Source: Streptomyces tuirus (GTDB lineage: Bacteria; Actinomycetota; Actinomycetes; Streptomycetales; Streptomycetaceae). Taken from it: DNA of 64,000 nucleotides. The stretch is taken from the NCBI GenBank assembly GCA_018195615.1, contig JAGTPG010000002.1:6317501-6381500 (forward strand). The letters run 5' to 3'. How positions within the stretch are numbered: the stretch's first letter is position 1; each line of letters starts with the position of its first letter. A program made the translations under genes and the position numbers. The notes beneath the pieces are model-generated. The model saw nothing but the letters and a program-made list of their open reading frames with translations. It did no database searches and had not been told where the DNA came from. Positions 47,820-57,627 of the stretch are shown here, in pieces.

Positions 47820-48577
47820 ATGGCGACCGGCAACCCCGAGGGAAGAAGCAGCCGCCGGAGGAGAAGCGCCTGGGCCCGGTCCTCCAGCGGCGGGACCAGG
47901 TACAGGCCAGCACCACCGACCAGCGGCTGCTGGACGAGCGGGCCCCCTCGGATTGGGTCCACACCGACCCCTGGCGCGTGCTGCGCATCCAGTCGGAGTT
48001 CATCGAGGGCTTCGGCACGCTCGCCGAACTCCCTCCGGCGATCAGCGTGTTCGGCTCGGCCCGGACACCTGCCGACTCACCCGAGTACGAGGCCGGCGTC
48101 CGGCTGGGCCGGGGCCTGGTCGACGCGGGCTTCGCGGTCATCACGGGTGGCGGCCCGGGGGCGATGGAGGCGGCCAACAAGGGTGCCGTGGAGGCGAAGG
48201 GCATCTCGGTCGGCCTCGGTATCGAGCTGCCCTTCGAGCAGGGTCTGAACCCGTACGTCGACATCGGCCTGAACTTCCGCTACTTCTTCGTGCGAAAAAT
48301 GATGTTCGTCAAATATGCCCAGGGCTTCGTGGTTCTGCCCGGCGGCCTCGGCACCCTCGACGAACTCTTCGAGGCACTCACCCTCGTCCAGACCCAGAAG
48401 GTCACCCGCTTCCCCATCGTCCTCTTCGGCACCGAGTACTGGGGCGGCCTGGTGAACTGGCTCCGGGACACGGTCATCGCCCAGCGCAAGGCCGCGGAGC
48501 AGGACCTCCTCCTGTTCCACGTCACGGACGACGTGGACGAGGCCGTGGCACTGGTGTCGAAGGAGGCGGGCCGGTAG
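47820..48577 (+). CDS. TIGR00730-type lysine decarboxylase-fold (LOG-like) protein (one base lost)
   Basis: About 252 residues. ATG at 47820 with GGAGGGAG upstream; the N-terminus MATGNPEG continues in frame (KKQPPEEKRLGP) only if a C missing from GGCAAG near 47842 is restored. The nucleotide-binding core GGGPGAMEAANKGA and PGGLGTLDELFEALTL are the LOG motifs. LOG enzymes cleave cytokinin ribotides or related nucleoside monophosphates. Next to dapE as in M. tuberculosis (Rv1205). Confidence 0.92.
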
Positions 48578-48593
48578 CAGGCTGTCCGGGGGC

Positions 48594-48614
48594 CCAGGGG
48601 GCGGCACCCCCTGG
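48594..48614. terminator. Hairpin between convergent LOG and folP genes
   Basis: CCAGGGGG and CCCCCTGG with a CGGCA loop: an 8-bp perfect stem, shared by the two convergent genes. Confidence 0.7.
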
Positions 48615-48622
48615 TACCTCGG

Positions 48623-49482
48623 CTAAGCCAACCCCCGCCGGGCAACGGCAGGCACCCGCCACCCGGCGATCGCCGCCACCATCTCCAGCACCTGCCGTGT
48701 CTCGGCGACCTCATGCACCCGGTACACCTGCGCCCCCAGCCACGCGGACACGGCAGTCGTCGCCAACGTCCCCACCACCCGCTCCTTCACGGGCCGGTCC
48801 AACGTCTCTCCCACGAAGTCCTTGTTGGACAACGACACCAGCACCGGCCACCCCGTGGCGACCATCTCGTCCAGCCGCCGAGTCGCCTCCAGACTGTGCC
48901 GCGTGTTCTTCCCGAAGTCGTGCCCAGGGTCGATCATGATCGACTCCCGCGGCACGCCCAGGGCCGCCGCCCGCTCGGCCAGCCCGACCGTGACGTCCAG
49001 GATGTCGGCCATGACATCGTCGTACTCGATCCGATGCGGCCGGGTCCGCGGCTCCGCACCCCCGCGTGCGTGCACACGAGCCCCGCCCCATGGCGCGCGG
49101 CGACCTCCGCCAGGCCCGGGTCGACCCCACCCCACGCGTCGTTCAGCAGATCGGCCCCGGCCTCGCACACGGCCTCCCCGACCTCCGCCCGCCAGGTGTC
49201 CACACTGATGATCACGTCAGGGAACCGCCGCCGCACCTCGGCCACGAAGCCGGCCGTTCGCCGGACCTCCTCCTCGGCCGTGACCTCCTCGCCCGGCCCC
49301 GCCTTCACCCCGCCGATGTCGATGATCGCGGCCCCCTCGGCCACCGCCTGCTCCACGCGCGCGAGGGCCGGCTCGTCGCGGAAGGTCGCCCCCTGGTCGT
49401 AGAAGGAGTCCGGCGTCCGGTTCACGATCGCCATGATCACCGGCTCGTGCGGCTCGAATTCCCGCCTGCCCAGCCTGAGCAT
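48623..49482 (-). CDS. folP: Dihydropteroate synthase (one base lost)
   Basis: About 286 residues. N-terminal MAIVNRTPDSF (the pterin-binding FSDGG-like loop is replaced by RTPDSFYDQG), GAAIIDIGGVKAGPGEEV, ISVDTWRAEV, LLNDAWGG and SIMIDPGHDFGK are the family motifs. A G is missing near 49063 (CTHAGG-AEPRT). It joins pteridine pyrophosphate and p-aminobenzoate in folate synthesis, although M. tuberculosis FolP2-like copies, which this resembles by synteny (Rv1207), may lack that activity. Confidence 0.88.
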
Positions 49483-49628
49483 CCCCTGTGACCTTTCCTG
49501 CGTACGTCCCCGTCTTCCGCCGCCTGCGACCCTAACGGTCGGACTCGCATGGCACGATCGGAGCCTGACAGCATCGTCCCCGGAAGACGTCCGAGGACTC
49601 AGATCCGTCCGACCGTGGGGGCACCGCG

Positions 49629-50002
49629 ATGGTTATGTTCCTGTTCCTGGTCGTCGCGCTGGCCGTCGTGGTCACCGCGGTGACCCTCGCCGTGGTGGGC
49701 GGCGGCGAGAACGGGCCGCTGCCCGAGGCCGCACCCGAACGGCTGCGGGACCCGCTCCCCCGGACCGGCCGGTCGACCGCGCCGACGTGGAGGCCCTCCG
49801 CTTCCCGCTCGCGGCACGCGGCTACCGCATGGCGGACGTGGACGACGCCCTCAGCCGCCTGGGCGCCGAGCTCGCCGAGCGCGACGCCCGCATCGCCGAC
49901 CTGGAGTCGGCCCTGGCGGGTGCCCGCGCGGCAGCCACACCCTCCGGTGAACAGCACGTGTCCATGGACAAGCCCGCGCCGGGCCCGGAGGACCGACCGT
50001 GA
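49629..50002 (+). CDS. Small membrane protein with DivIVA-like coiled segment (one base lost)
   Basis: About 124 residues. One N-terminal helix (VMFLFLVVALAVVVTAVTLAV), a short linker, then PVDRADVEALRFPLAARGYR-MADVDDALSRLGAEL, the DivIVA N-terminal pattern, and a coiled-coil tail. One C is missing near 49757. The stop overlaps the tag GTG by 4 nt. It may associate with the membrane at septa or poles; inferred from the domain. Confidence 0.85.
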
Positions 50003-50586
50003 GTGACGGCACCGCCCTGGCGGGCCCGGACGGCGCGCTGCGCTGCCCCTGGGCCCTGTCCGCCCCGGAGTACGTGACGTACCACGACGAGGAGTGGGGC
50101 CGCCCGGTCCACGGCGACGACGCGCTCTACGAGCGTCTCAGCCTGGAGGCCTTCCAGTCCGGCCTGTCCTGGATCACGATCCTGCGCCGCCGCCCCGGCT
50201 TCCGCTCCGCCTTCGCCGACTTCAAGATCGCGTCCGTGGCCGCATTCACCGACGCGGACCGCGAGCGACTCCTCGCCGACGCCGGCATCATCCGCAACCG
50301 CGCCAAGATCGACGCGACCCTCGCCAACGCCCGCGTGCTGGCCGACTGGTCCCCGGGCGACCTGGACGCCCTCATCTGGTCCCACGCCCCCGACCCGGCC
50401 ACCCGCCCGGTCCCGAAGACCCTGGCCGACGTCCCGCCCGTCACCCCCGAGTCGACGGCCCTGTCCAAAGCGCTGAAGAAGCGGGGCCTGCGGTTCGTCG
50501 GCCCGACGACGGCGTATGCCCTGATGCAGGCGTGCGGCTTGGTCGACGATCACCTGGAGTCGTGCGTGGCCAGAAGCGCTCCCTGA
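49999..50586 (+). CDS. tag: DNA-3-methyladenine glycosylase I
   Basis: 195 residues, intact. The CPWALSAPEYVTYHDEEWG start, with the Cys that binds zinc in Tag, followed by SLEAFQSGLSWITILRRR and the C-terminal FVGPTTAYALMQACGLVDDH, matches the family throughout. It removes 3-methyladenine in base-excision repair. Co-translated with the DivIVA-like gene. Confidence 0.95.
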   Translation: MSDGTALAGPDGALRCPWALSAPEYVTYHDEEWGRPVHGDDALYERLSLEAFQSGLSWITILRRRPGFRSAFADFKIASVAAFTDADRERLLADAGIIRNRAKIDATLANARVLADWSPGDLDALIWSHAPDPATRPVPKTLADVPPVTPESTALSKALKKRGLRFVGPTTAYALMQACGLVDDHLESCVARSAP

Positions 50587-50680
50587 GGGGCGCGGGGCTG
50601 AGTCGATTCGCGGCTCCGCCGCGTGGACGCGATCAACCACATAGGACCCGCGGCCCCCCCACGGCGCGACCGCCCCGAGC

Positions 50681-51484
50681 TCACCGGCCCAGATACTTCG
50701 GCTTCTCCTTGTTGACGAAGGCCTGCACCGCGATGGCGTGATCCTCGGAAGACCCGGCCCTGGTCTGCAGCTCGTCCTCCTTCTCCAGCGCCTCCTCCAA
50801 GGAGTGCGTCAGCCCGTACGCCACCGACTCCTTCAGCGCCGCGTACGCCACCGTCGGACCCTCGGCCAGCGCGCGAGCCACCTTCTCGGCCTCAGCGCGC
50901 AGCTCACCCGCCGGCACCAGCCGATTCGCGATACCCAGCTCGTACGCCTCCTGCGCACTGATGCTCCGCGGGAAAAGCAGCAGGTCAGCAGCGCGCCCGG
51001 GCCCGATCACCCGCGGCAGCGTCCAGGAGATCCCCGAGTCGGCGGTCAGGGCGACCCCGGCGAACGAGGTGTTGAAGGCGGCCGTGTCCGCCACGATCCG
51101 GTAGTCCGCCGCCAGCGCGAAGCCGAAGCCGGCCCCGGCCGCCACCCCGTTCACCGCGGCGACGACCGGCTTCGCCGCCCCGGCCAGCGCCCGCACGATC
51201 GGGTTGTAGTGCTCCCGGACCGTGTTCATGGTCTGCCCCGAGCCGGTCTCCCGGTCCTGGACCAGCAGCCCGATGTGCTCCTTGAGGTCCTGCCCGACGC
51301 AGAACGCCCGGTCACCGGCCGCGGTCAGCAGCACCGCCCGCACGGCGGCGTCGCCCGCCGCGGACTCGACCGCCTCCCGCAGGGCGACCTTGGTCGCCAC
51401 GTTCAGCGCGTTCATCGCCTCCGGGCGGTTCAGCGTGATCGTCGCGAGCCCGTCGCTCACCTCGTAGAGCACGGTGTCGGCCAT
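50681..51484 (-). CDS. Enoyl-CoA hydratase/isomerase (PaaG-like)
   Basis: 267 residues from the ATG at 51484 (MADTVLYEVSDGLATITLNR). Crotonase fold: AFCVGQDLKEH with the CoA-binding oxyanion loop, AVNGVAAGAGFGFALAADYR, and FNTSFAGVALTADSGISWTL, whose Asp rather than Glu pair resembles isomerase-type PaaG. C-terminal tail is YLGR, close to a family FKGR ending. Convergent with tag. Substrate unknown; the Phe-acetate pathway is only a suggestion. Confidence 0.9.
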   Translation of the reverse strand: MADTVLYEVSDGLATITLNRPEAMNALNVATKVALREAVESAAGDAAVRAVLLTAAGDRAFCVGQDLKEHIGLLVQDRETGSGQTMNTVREHYNPIVRALAGAAKPVVAAVNGVAAGAGFGFALAADYRIVADTAAFNTSFAGVALTADSGISWTLPRVIGPGRAADLLLFPRSISAQEAYELGIANRLVPAGELRAEAEKVARALAEGPTVAYAALKESVAYGLTHSLEEALEKEDELQTRAGSSEDHAIAVQAFVNKEKPKYLGR

Positions 51485-51867
51485 GGCGTATCCCCTCCGC
51501 GTCGCGGCTCGAGGACGTACCGGCTGGTACGTCCTGCTCTGCAGGACAGCATGACGGAGATCGCCGACGAGGGACCGGACCGGACGTGTGACCTGCGTCA
51601 AACAATTTCCGTCCGGATCCGTTCGGCGGATGTGTGCGCGGCGGCGGAGTATCGCAGTCTCATCGCCGAATTGAGTGGTTTTGCTCGCGTGCGTTGCCCA
51701 AGCGATGCCGACTGATGTTGGTCATCGGGTCCTGCGATGCGGGATAATGGCTGGGAAGCAATGTGTTCGATGCCGGTGTCGCGTGTCCTGCCTCAAGGGC
51801 CGGACGTGTGCCCTTCTCAGGGCCGTCGGCTTTGACGATGAGCTGGGTTTCAGGAAGGGGAACGAGC
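51485..51867. other. Gene-free stretch upstream of the DUF3117 gene
   Basis: No gene seen. It must carry the divergent promoters of the enoyl-CoA hydratase and of the DUF3117 gene. A TTGAGTGG...AGCGATG-like arrangement near 51670-51705 is a weak candidate. An AGGAAGGGG ribosome-binding site lies at 51852-51860. Confidence 0.45.
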
Positions 51868-52035
51868 ATGGCGGCCATGAAGCCGCGGACGGGTGATGGC
51901 CCGCTCGAGGTGACCAAGGAGGGGCGGGGCATCGTCATGCGCGTTCCGCTCGAAGGCGGCGGTCGGCTCGTCGTCGAGCTGACCCCGGACGAGGCCGACG
52001 CGCTGGGCGACGCCCTCAAGAAGGTCGTCGGCTGA
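51868..52035 (+). CDS. DUF3117 family small protein
   Basis: 55 residues (MAAMKPRTGDGPLEVTKEGR). Nearly invariant actinobacterial protein with GIVMRVPLEGGGRLVVELTP and a final ALGDALKKVVG; cytoplasmic, no known role. ATG at 51868 with AGGAAGGGG upstream. A T-tract terminator follows at once, so it is monocistronic. Confidence 0.95.
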   Translation: MAAMKPRTGDGPLEVTKEGRGIVMRVPLEGGGRLVVELTPDEADALGDALKKVVG

Positions 52036-52057
52036 CGCGCAAGCGACCATACCCCTT

Positions 52058-52099
52058 CAGCTGCCCCGGCATCACCTGAGGTGCCGGGGCGGCTGTTTT
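52058..52099 (+). terminator. Terminator after the DUF3117 gene
   Basis: A 14-bp stem (CAGCTGCCCCGGCA / TGCCGGGGCGGCTG, one G-U pair) followed directly by TTTT, a textbook intrinsic terminator, rare in this genome for its T run. Confidence 0.92.
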
Positions 52100-52152
52100 C
52101 TCACCGCTGACCCTCGTCTGCCCCGGTTTCCGCCGTGCAGACCTGTCACCGG

Positions 52153-52788
52153 CTACCGTTTCACCGCGCACAGCAGTCCGTCGCCCACCGGCAGCAGTGA
52201 CGGCACCAGCTCCTGGCTCTCACGCACCGCGCGTAGCAGCTCCCGCAGCCGCAGCACCTCCGTGGGCTGGGGACCGGAGTCCACCGTCCGGCCGTTCGCG
52301 AAGGCGCCCTCGAAGACGACGAGCCCGCCGGGGCGCAGCAGACGCAACGATTCAGCGAGGTATTCCATGACCTCCAGGCGATCGCCGTCGCAGAACACGA
52401 GGTCGTAGCCCGAGTCCGCGAGGCGGGGCAGCACGTCCAGGGCGCGGCCCGGGATGAAGCGGGCCCGGTTGCTGGCGAAGTCGGAGGCGCGGAAGGCCTG
52501 GCGGGCGAACTGCTGGTGCTCCGGCTCGGAGTCGACAGTGGTGAGGACACCGTCGGGCCGCATACCGTGCAGGAGGTGGATTCCGGAGACACCGCAGCCG
52601 GTCCCGATCTCGGCGACGGCCTTCGCGTCGACGGAGGCGGCCAGCAACCGCAGCGCGGCGCCCGTGCCGGGCGACACCGAGCGCAGCCCTGCCTCACGGG
52701 CCCGGTCGCGAGCCCAGCGCAGCGCGTCGTCCTCGGCGACATAGGCGTCGGCGAACGCCCAGCTCGTCTGCCGGTTGCCGGTAATGAC
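52153..52788 (-). CDS. O-methyltransferase, class I (start not resolved)
   Basis: About 212 residues. VAEIGTGCGVSGIHLLHGM is motif I, YDLVFCDGDRLEVMEYLAES follows, then LRPGGLVVFEGAFANG, as in CCoAOMT-like methyltransferases. Conserved-looking sequence continues upstream (NRQTSWAFADAYVAEDDALR) to about 52788, but there is no ATG, GTG or TTG in that frame before a stop. A base missing near 52780 would link it to an upstream frame with GYSHAQAFTGTGE. Divergent from sigE, as in M. tuberculosis (Rv1220c). Confidence 0.85.
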   Translation of the reverse strand, partial: VITGNRQTSWAFADAYVAEDDALRWARDRAREAGLRSVSPGTGAALRLLAASVDAKAVAEIGTGCGVSGIHLLHGMRPDGVLTTVDSEPEHQQFARQAFRASDFASNRARFIPGRALDVLPRLADSGYDLVFCDGDRLEVMEYLAESLRLLRPGGLVVFEGAFANGRTVDSGPQPTEVLRLRELLRAVRESQELVPSLLPVGDGLLCAVKR

Positions 52789-53013
52789 CCTCTCCTGTCC
52801 CCGTGAATGCCTGGGCGTGACTGTATCCGTTGGGCACGGGAACCCGCAGATGGGACCGGTCGTTTAAAGGGATGAGCAAGTGGTGCCGGTCGTGACGGGG
52901 GGCAGGCAGTGGACCAGGACACCGAGCAAGTGCCGACGCAGCAGTACGAGGCGTATCAGCACAGATCAAATTCTCGTAAAACCGCTTATCCGGTCCTAAC
53001 GGGCGAGGTGGCT

Positions 53014-53786
53014 ATGGTAGGGGCTCCACTGGACACCACCAGAGCTGACAGGGGAGGTGCGGCTGCGCCTGTGGATCGAGGAGGAGTGCTCCGGCGCTTC
53101 TTCGGATCGGCGGGTAGGCCGACATCCGTGAACGACACCGCTGCTGACCACAGCCACGCCGCTGGCTTCGCCCAGACCGCGACCTTCACCACCGACGCGG
53201 ACGGGCAGGCGTGGACTCCGCCCACCTGGGAGGAGATCGTCAGCACGCACAGCGGCCGGGTCTACCGTCTCGCCTACCGCCTCACCGGCAACCAGCACGA
53301 CGCGGAGGACCTCACGCAGGAGGTCTTCGTCCGTGTCTTCCGCTCCCTCTCCACCTACACGCCGGGCACCTTCGAGGGCTGGCTGCACCGCATCACCACG
53401 AACCTGTTCCTGGACATGGTCCGCCGCAAGCAGCGCATCCGCTTCGACGCGCTCGGCGAGGACGCGGCCGAGCGGCTGCCCAGCAAGGAGCCCACGCCGC
53501 AGCAGGTCTTCAACGACGCGCACTTCGACGCGGACGTCCAGCAGGCCCTCGACACCCTCGCCCCGAGTTCCGTGCCGCGGTCGTGCTGTGCGACATCGAA
53601 GGACTGTCGTACGAGGAGATCGCCGCGACCCTCGGAGTCAAGCTCGGCACGGTCCGGTCGCGGATCCACCGCGGTCGCTCCCAGTTGCGCAAGGCCCTCG
53701 CGCACCGCTCCCCGGAGGCGCGCGCCGAGCGCCGCTCCTTCGTGCCCCGTGTTCCCGCCTTGGGAGGAGGGGGCGCGAGCGCGTGA
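53014..53786 (+). CDS. sigE: ECF sigma factor, orthologue of mycobacterial SigE (one base lost)
   Basis: About 257 residues from the ATG at 53014 (GAGG five bases upstream); an in-frame ATG at 52909 adds 35 residues. Region 2 is VYRLAYRLTGNQHDAEDLTQ-EVFVRVFRSL, region 4 FRAAVVLCDIEGLSYEEIAA-TLGVKLGTVRSRIHRGRSQL. A C is missing near 53572, between the two regions. It overlaps the anti-sigma gene by 4 nt. Synteny with Rv1221-Rv1224 supports a role in envelope stress. This is not the CseBC-controlled S. coelicolor protein also called SigE. Confidence 0.92.
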
Positions 53787-54808
53787 GCGGATCACGGCCG
53801 AAGTCTTCCGAGGGACACCTCGCAGAGCAGCACCTGGGAGACCGACTCTCCGCCCTGGTGGACGGAGAGCTCGGTCATGACGCGCGTGAGCGCGTACTGG
53901 CGCATGTGGCCACCTGCCCGAAGTGCAAGGCGGAGGTGGACGCCCAGCGCCGGCTGAAGAGCGTCTTCGCGGAGGCGGCCCCGCCGCCCCCGTCCGAGAG
54001 TTTCCTGGCGCGCCTGCAGGGACTACCCGCGGGCGGTGACCCGGACGGCGACGGCATGCCCCGGGCGGCGGCGGACTGTCCGGACGGTTCGGATCGTCCG
54101 GGGCCTTCGGGATGAAGCGCGGCGAGCGGTTCGAGTTCGGGTACGCCCCGTCCCGGCCGCACTTCCCGTGCTGCCGCCCTCGGACGACCGGATCCTGGAC
54201 AAACGGGTCCTGCCCTCCGACGACCGCGGCCTGCCCGCCGGGAGCCGGGGGTTCCGTATCCACGACGTCGGCCGGCAGGACACCGACCGGTCCTCCTCGC
54301 GGCTGCGGTTCGCTTTCGCCGCCGCCGGGGCCGTGTCCCTGGCCGCGATCGCGCTCGGCGGCGTCACCACCGGCGCACCGGCCGACACGGAGGCCCGCGG
54401 CGGCTCCGGCACGGGCAGCAACGTGACGCCGATGCGCACGCAGGGCACGGGCGCCGCGGCGCAGCCCGAATCCCAGCGGCGCCGCGGCGCGGGGCCGCTG
54501 CTCGGACAGCTGCACGGGCAGAGCGTGCTCGGCCACACCCCGGTCGCCCCGACCGAGGTGTCGGCACCGCTGCTGCCGGGGGTGCCGCACCCTGCCGCAC
54601 AGCACAACGCCGTGCACGCGCTGACCGCCCCGGTGGTGGCCGGTGCCGCTGCGGTGTCCCCGCTGATACACCCCTCGAGGCGGCGCCGTCGGCTGCCCTG
54701 ACCTCGTGGTCCGCGATCCCCGAGATCACGGCACCCCTGCTCGCCGTGCCGCTCCAGGACCCGACCACGCCCGCCTCTCCTTCCGCCTCCTCGGGTACGG
54801 CCCGCTGA
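53783..54808 (+). CDS. Zinc-binding anti-sigma factor with transmembrane helix (three bases lost)
   Basis: About 342 residues, long for this class. GTG at 53783 inside the sigma stop. ZAS motif His41-x3-Cys45-x2-Cys48 (LAHVATCPKCKAEV) after a helical zf-HC2 start. The middle is a Pro/Asp-rich linker, then one membrane helix (LRFAFAAAGAVSLAAIALGG), then an Ala/Pro-rich outside tail. Losses near 54070, 54150 and 54670 must be restored. It should hold the sigma factor at the membrane (RseA analogue); the outside tail could be the signal input or the protease target. Confidence 0.85.
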
Positions 54809-54938
54809 ACGCCCCTGCGCAGCGGCGCGCGAACCTGATTGAATCCGGGGGTGGCGCCCGCGGCCGAGGTGTGGCCGGGCGCCGATTCGACGAACCGCGG
54901 CCACGCCGTCGAGCCGTGCCGCGGCTGGTGGGGAGAGC

Positions 54939-56757
54939 ATGAACGAGGGGAAGCCCACGAAAGCCAAGTGGTGGAGCCGGCCACGGGCGCAGGGGCCGGA
55001 GGTGAGCCCGGCGGGGTCCGCCGACACCGACGGGGACTTCGAACTGGCGCGGCCTGCGGTTCGGCAGGACGACGAGGGCGACTACGAGTTGAGGCGGCCG
55101 GAGGCGGTCGCGGCCGGGGACGGCACCGGTGGGGCGTCTGCCGAGGGTGGGGTGGACGCTGCCGAGGCGGTTCACGCCGCCGCGGAGGTGAGGGACAGCG
55201 TCCCGGCCGCTCCCGCCCTGTCGTCCGGGGGCGCCCCAAGCCCCTGCACGACCCCGATCCCTACAGCACCCCGCCCTACGGTGAACCAGGCCCCTGGGCG
55301 CCGGCGCCGCCCGTCCAGCATCCGGCGGCGACACCGGCGCAGGGCGTGGCGACACCGGCGCAGCCGACCCTGCCGGACGCACCCGTCCCGGCAGCACACG
55401 GCGCACCGACGGTGCCGCCTCCCGGCGCTCCCACACCTACCGCCCAGGCCCAGGCCCAGGTCCCGGCCCCAGCACCCCGCACCGGTCCCGGCCCAGGCAG
55501 CGGCCTCCAGCGCCCCCACACCGCCGGCGGCGTCCGCCCCCGGCCTCGACCCCTGGCAGCGCTACGACCCCTGGGCCGCTCCGACGGCCCCCGGAGGCGT
55601 CGGGCCTCTCCAGCAGAACGGGGCCGGTGTGCTCAGCACCGAGCAGCGGCGCAGGCGGGGCAGGAAGGCGCTGGTCGGTGCTGCCGTGCTGATCGCGCTC
55701 GTGTCCGGCGGCGTCGGCGGGGTCGCGGGGACGTATCTGGAGCGGAACGGGGGCATCGACACCGTCGAGTTGCCGCAGGCCGGGAAGGAGTCCGCCGGGC
55801 GGGAGGCGGACAGTGTGGCCGGGATCGCCGGACGGGCCCTGCCCGGCGTGGTCACCCTGCACGTGAGCGGCTCCGGCGAACAGGGCACCGGCACCGGCTT
55901 CGTGCTCGACACCCGCGGGCACATCCTCACCAACAACCACGTCGTGCGACCGGCCGGATCCTCCGGCGAGATCACCGTGACCTTCAACAGCGGGAGACCG
56001 CCCAGGCCGAGCTCGTGGGCCGGGACAGCGGCTACGACCTCGCGGTCGTGAAGGTGAAGGGCGTGCGCGGACTCTCCCCCTGCCCCTCGGCAACTCGGAA
56101 AACGTGCAGGTCGGCGACCCGGTCGTGGCCATCGGCGCGCCCTTCGACCTGGCCGGCACCGTCACCTCCGGCATCATCAGCGCCAAGCAGCGGCCCATCA
56201 CGGCGGGCGGCGAGAAGGGCGACGGCAGCGACGTGTCGTACGTCGACGCGCTCCAGACCGACGCGCCCATCAACCCGGGCAACTCCGGCGGGCCCCTGCT
56301 CGACTCCCAGGCCCGGGTCATCGGCATCAATTCGGCCATCCGCTCGGCGGACAGCGGCTCCGACCTGGACAGCGGCCAGGCCGGCTCGATAGGCCTCGGC
56401 TTCGCCATACCCATCAACCAGGGCAAACGGGTCGCCGAGGAGCTGATCAACACCGGGAAAGCCACCCACCCGGTGATCGGCATCACCCTGGACATGGACT
56501 ACACGGGCGACGGCGCCCGCGTCGCCGCCGAGGGCAGCGAGGGCGGACCGCCGGTCACCGTGGGCGGTCCGGGCGCCAAGGCCGGGATCAAGGCGGGCGA
56601 CGTCATCACCCGGGTCGACGGACAGCGCGTCCACTCCGGCGAGGAACTGATCGTCAAGACCCGCGCCCACCGCCCCGGCGACCGGCTGGAGCTGGTCCTG
56701 GAGCGCGCTGGCAAGGAGCGGACGGTCTCCCTCGTCCTCGGCTCCTCCGGCGGATGA
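54939..56757 (+). CDS. htrA: HtrA/DegP-like serine protease with PDZ domain (four frame errors)
   Basis: About 606 residues. Long acidic, then Pro/Ala/Gln-rich cytoplasmic half; one membrane helix (ALVGAAVLIALVSGGVGGVA); trypsin-like protease outside with catalytic His in ILTNNHVV, Asp in YDLAVVKV and Ser in INPGNSGGPL; a single C-terminal PDZ (AGIKAGDVITRVDGQRVHSG). Three single-base losses (near 55236, 55990 in GGCGAGACC, and 56075) and one probable extra C near 55478 in the repetitive Ala/Pro tract break the frame. Last of the sigE, anti-sigma, htrA set; it probably degrades misfolded envelope proteins and may act on the anti-sigma factor. Confidence 0.9.
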
Positions 56758-56950
56758 GACGTGATGTCCGCGACGTACAGGGACGAACAAGGCAAACATT
56801 CGGGAAAGCGCTCCCACTCCCCGCGCTCGGAGGTCTCGGGACGGTACCGGTCGGACAGGATGGCCGGGTACCGTGGAGCCGGCCCGGACCACGGCAAGAC
56901 CCGCATGACCACCGAGGGCCGAGGACCGAGGACATCGCAAGGAGCTTCAG

Positions 56951-57391
56951 GTGTTCAATGACATAGGACCACTCGAGCTGGTGACGCTCATCGTCCTTGC
57001 CGTGCTCGTCTTCGGTCCGGACAAGCTCCCCAAAGTCATCCAGGACGTGACGCGCACGATCCGGAAGATCCGTGAGTTCTCGGAGAGCGCCAAGAACGAC
57101 ATCCGGGAGGAACTCGGCCCGGAGTTCAAGGACTTCGAGTTCGAGGACCTCAACCCCAAGACGTTCATCCGCAAGCAGCTGGACAACGACGACCTGGGGC
57201 TCAAGGAGATCCGCAACGGCTTCGACCTGAAGAAGGAGATGGCCGAGGTCACCGACGCCGTCCACAGCCGTGACTCCGACACGTCCTCCGCGTCGTCCTC
57301 CGGCTCCTCCGCAGGCCGCGTCGACATGACGAAGAAGCCCGAGACCCCGGACCGGGACGACCGTCCGCCCTTCGACGCGGACGCCACCTGA
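56951..57391 (+). CDS. tatB: Twin-arginine translocase subunit TatB
   Basis: 146 residues; GTG start after CAAGGAGC. The N-terminal FNDIGPLELVTLIVLAVLVFGP-DKLP contains the Glu and the FGP hinge between membrane helix and amphipathic helix; the tail is charged and Ser-rich. Binds TatC and folded precursors. Follows htrA as in M. tuberculosis (Rv1224). Intact. Confidence 0.95.
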   Translation: MFNDIGPLELVTLIVLAVLVFGPDKLPKVIQDVTRTIRKIREFSESAKNDIREELGPEFKDFEFEDLNPKTFIRKQLDNDDLGLKEIRNGFDLKKEMAEVTDAVHSRDSDTSSASSSGSSAGRVDMTKKPETPDRDDRPPFDADAT

Positions 57392-57627
57392 GCGACACCC
57401 GACGGGGCGTACGCCCCGGGCGGGCGTGACGCGTCTCATACTCCGGTCGGGCTGTGTACGGCCTGATCCAGGCGCCCGTGCGACCCACGCGCCGGGCGGT
57501 TTCCCTGCTGCTCGCAGCGGTGTGGCTATGCTGCCGAGTTGGTGGGCGGGCCGTACCTGAACCAGCAACGCCGCCCGAAGGGGGCGGGCCGTTCCGGTCC
57601 GACTAGAGCAAGGAGGCGTCCGGGCAC

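Noticed and set aside
1..57000. Programmed ribosomal frameshifting as cause of the frame breaks
   Set aside because: There are too many sites, in unrelated genes, without a slippery heptamer or downstream pseudoknot pattern; sequence error is simpler.
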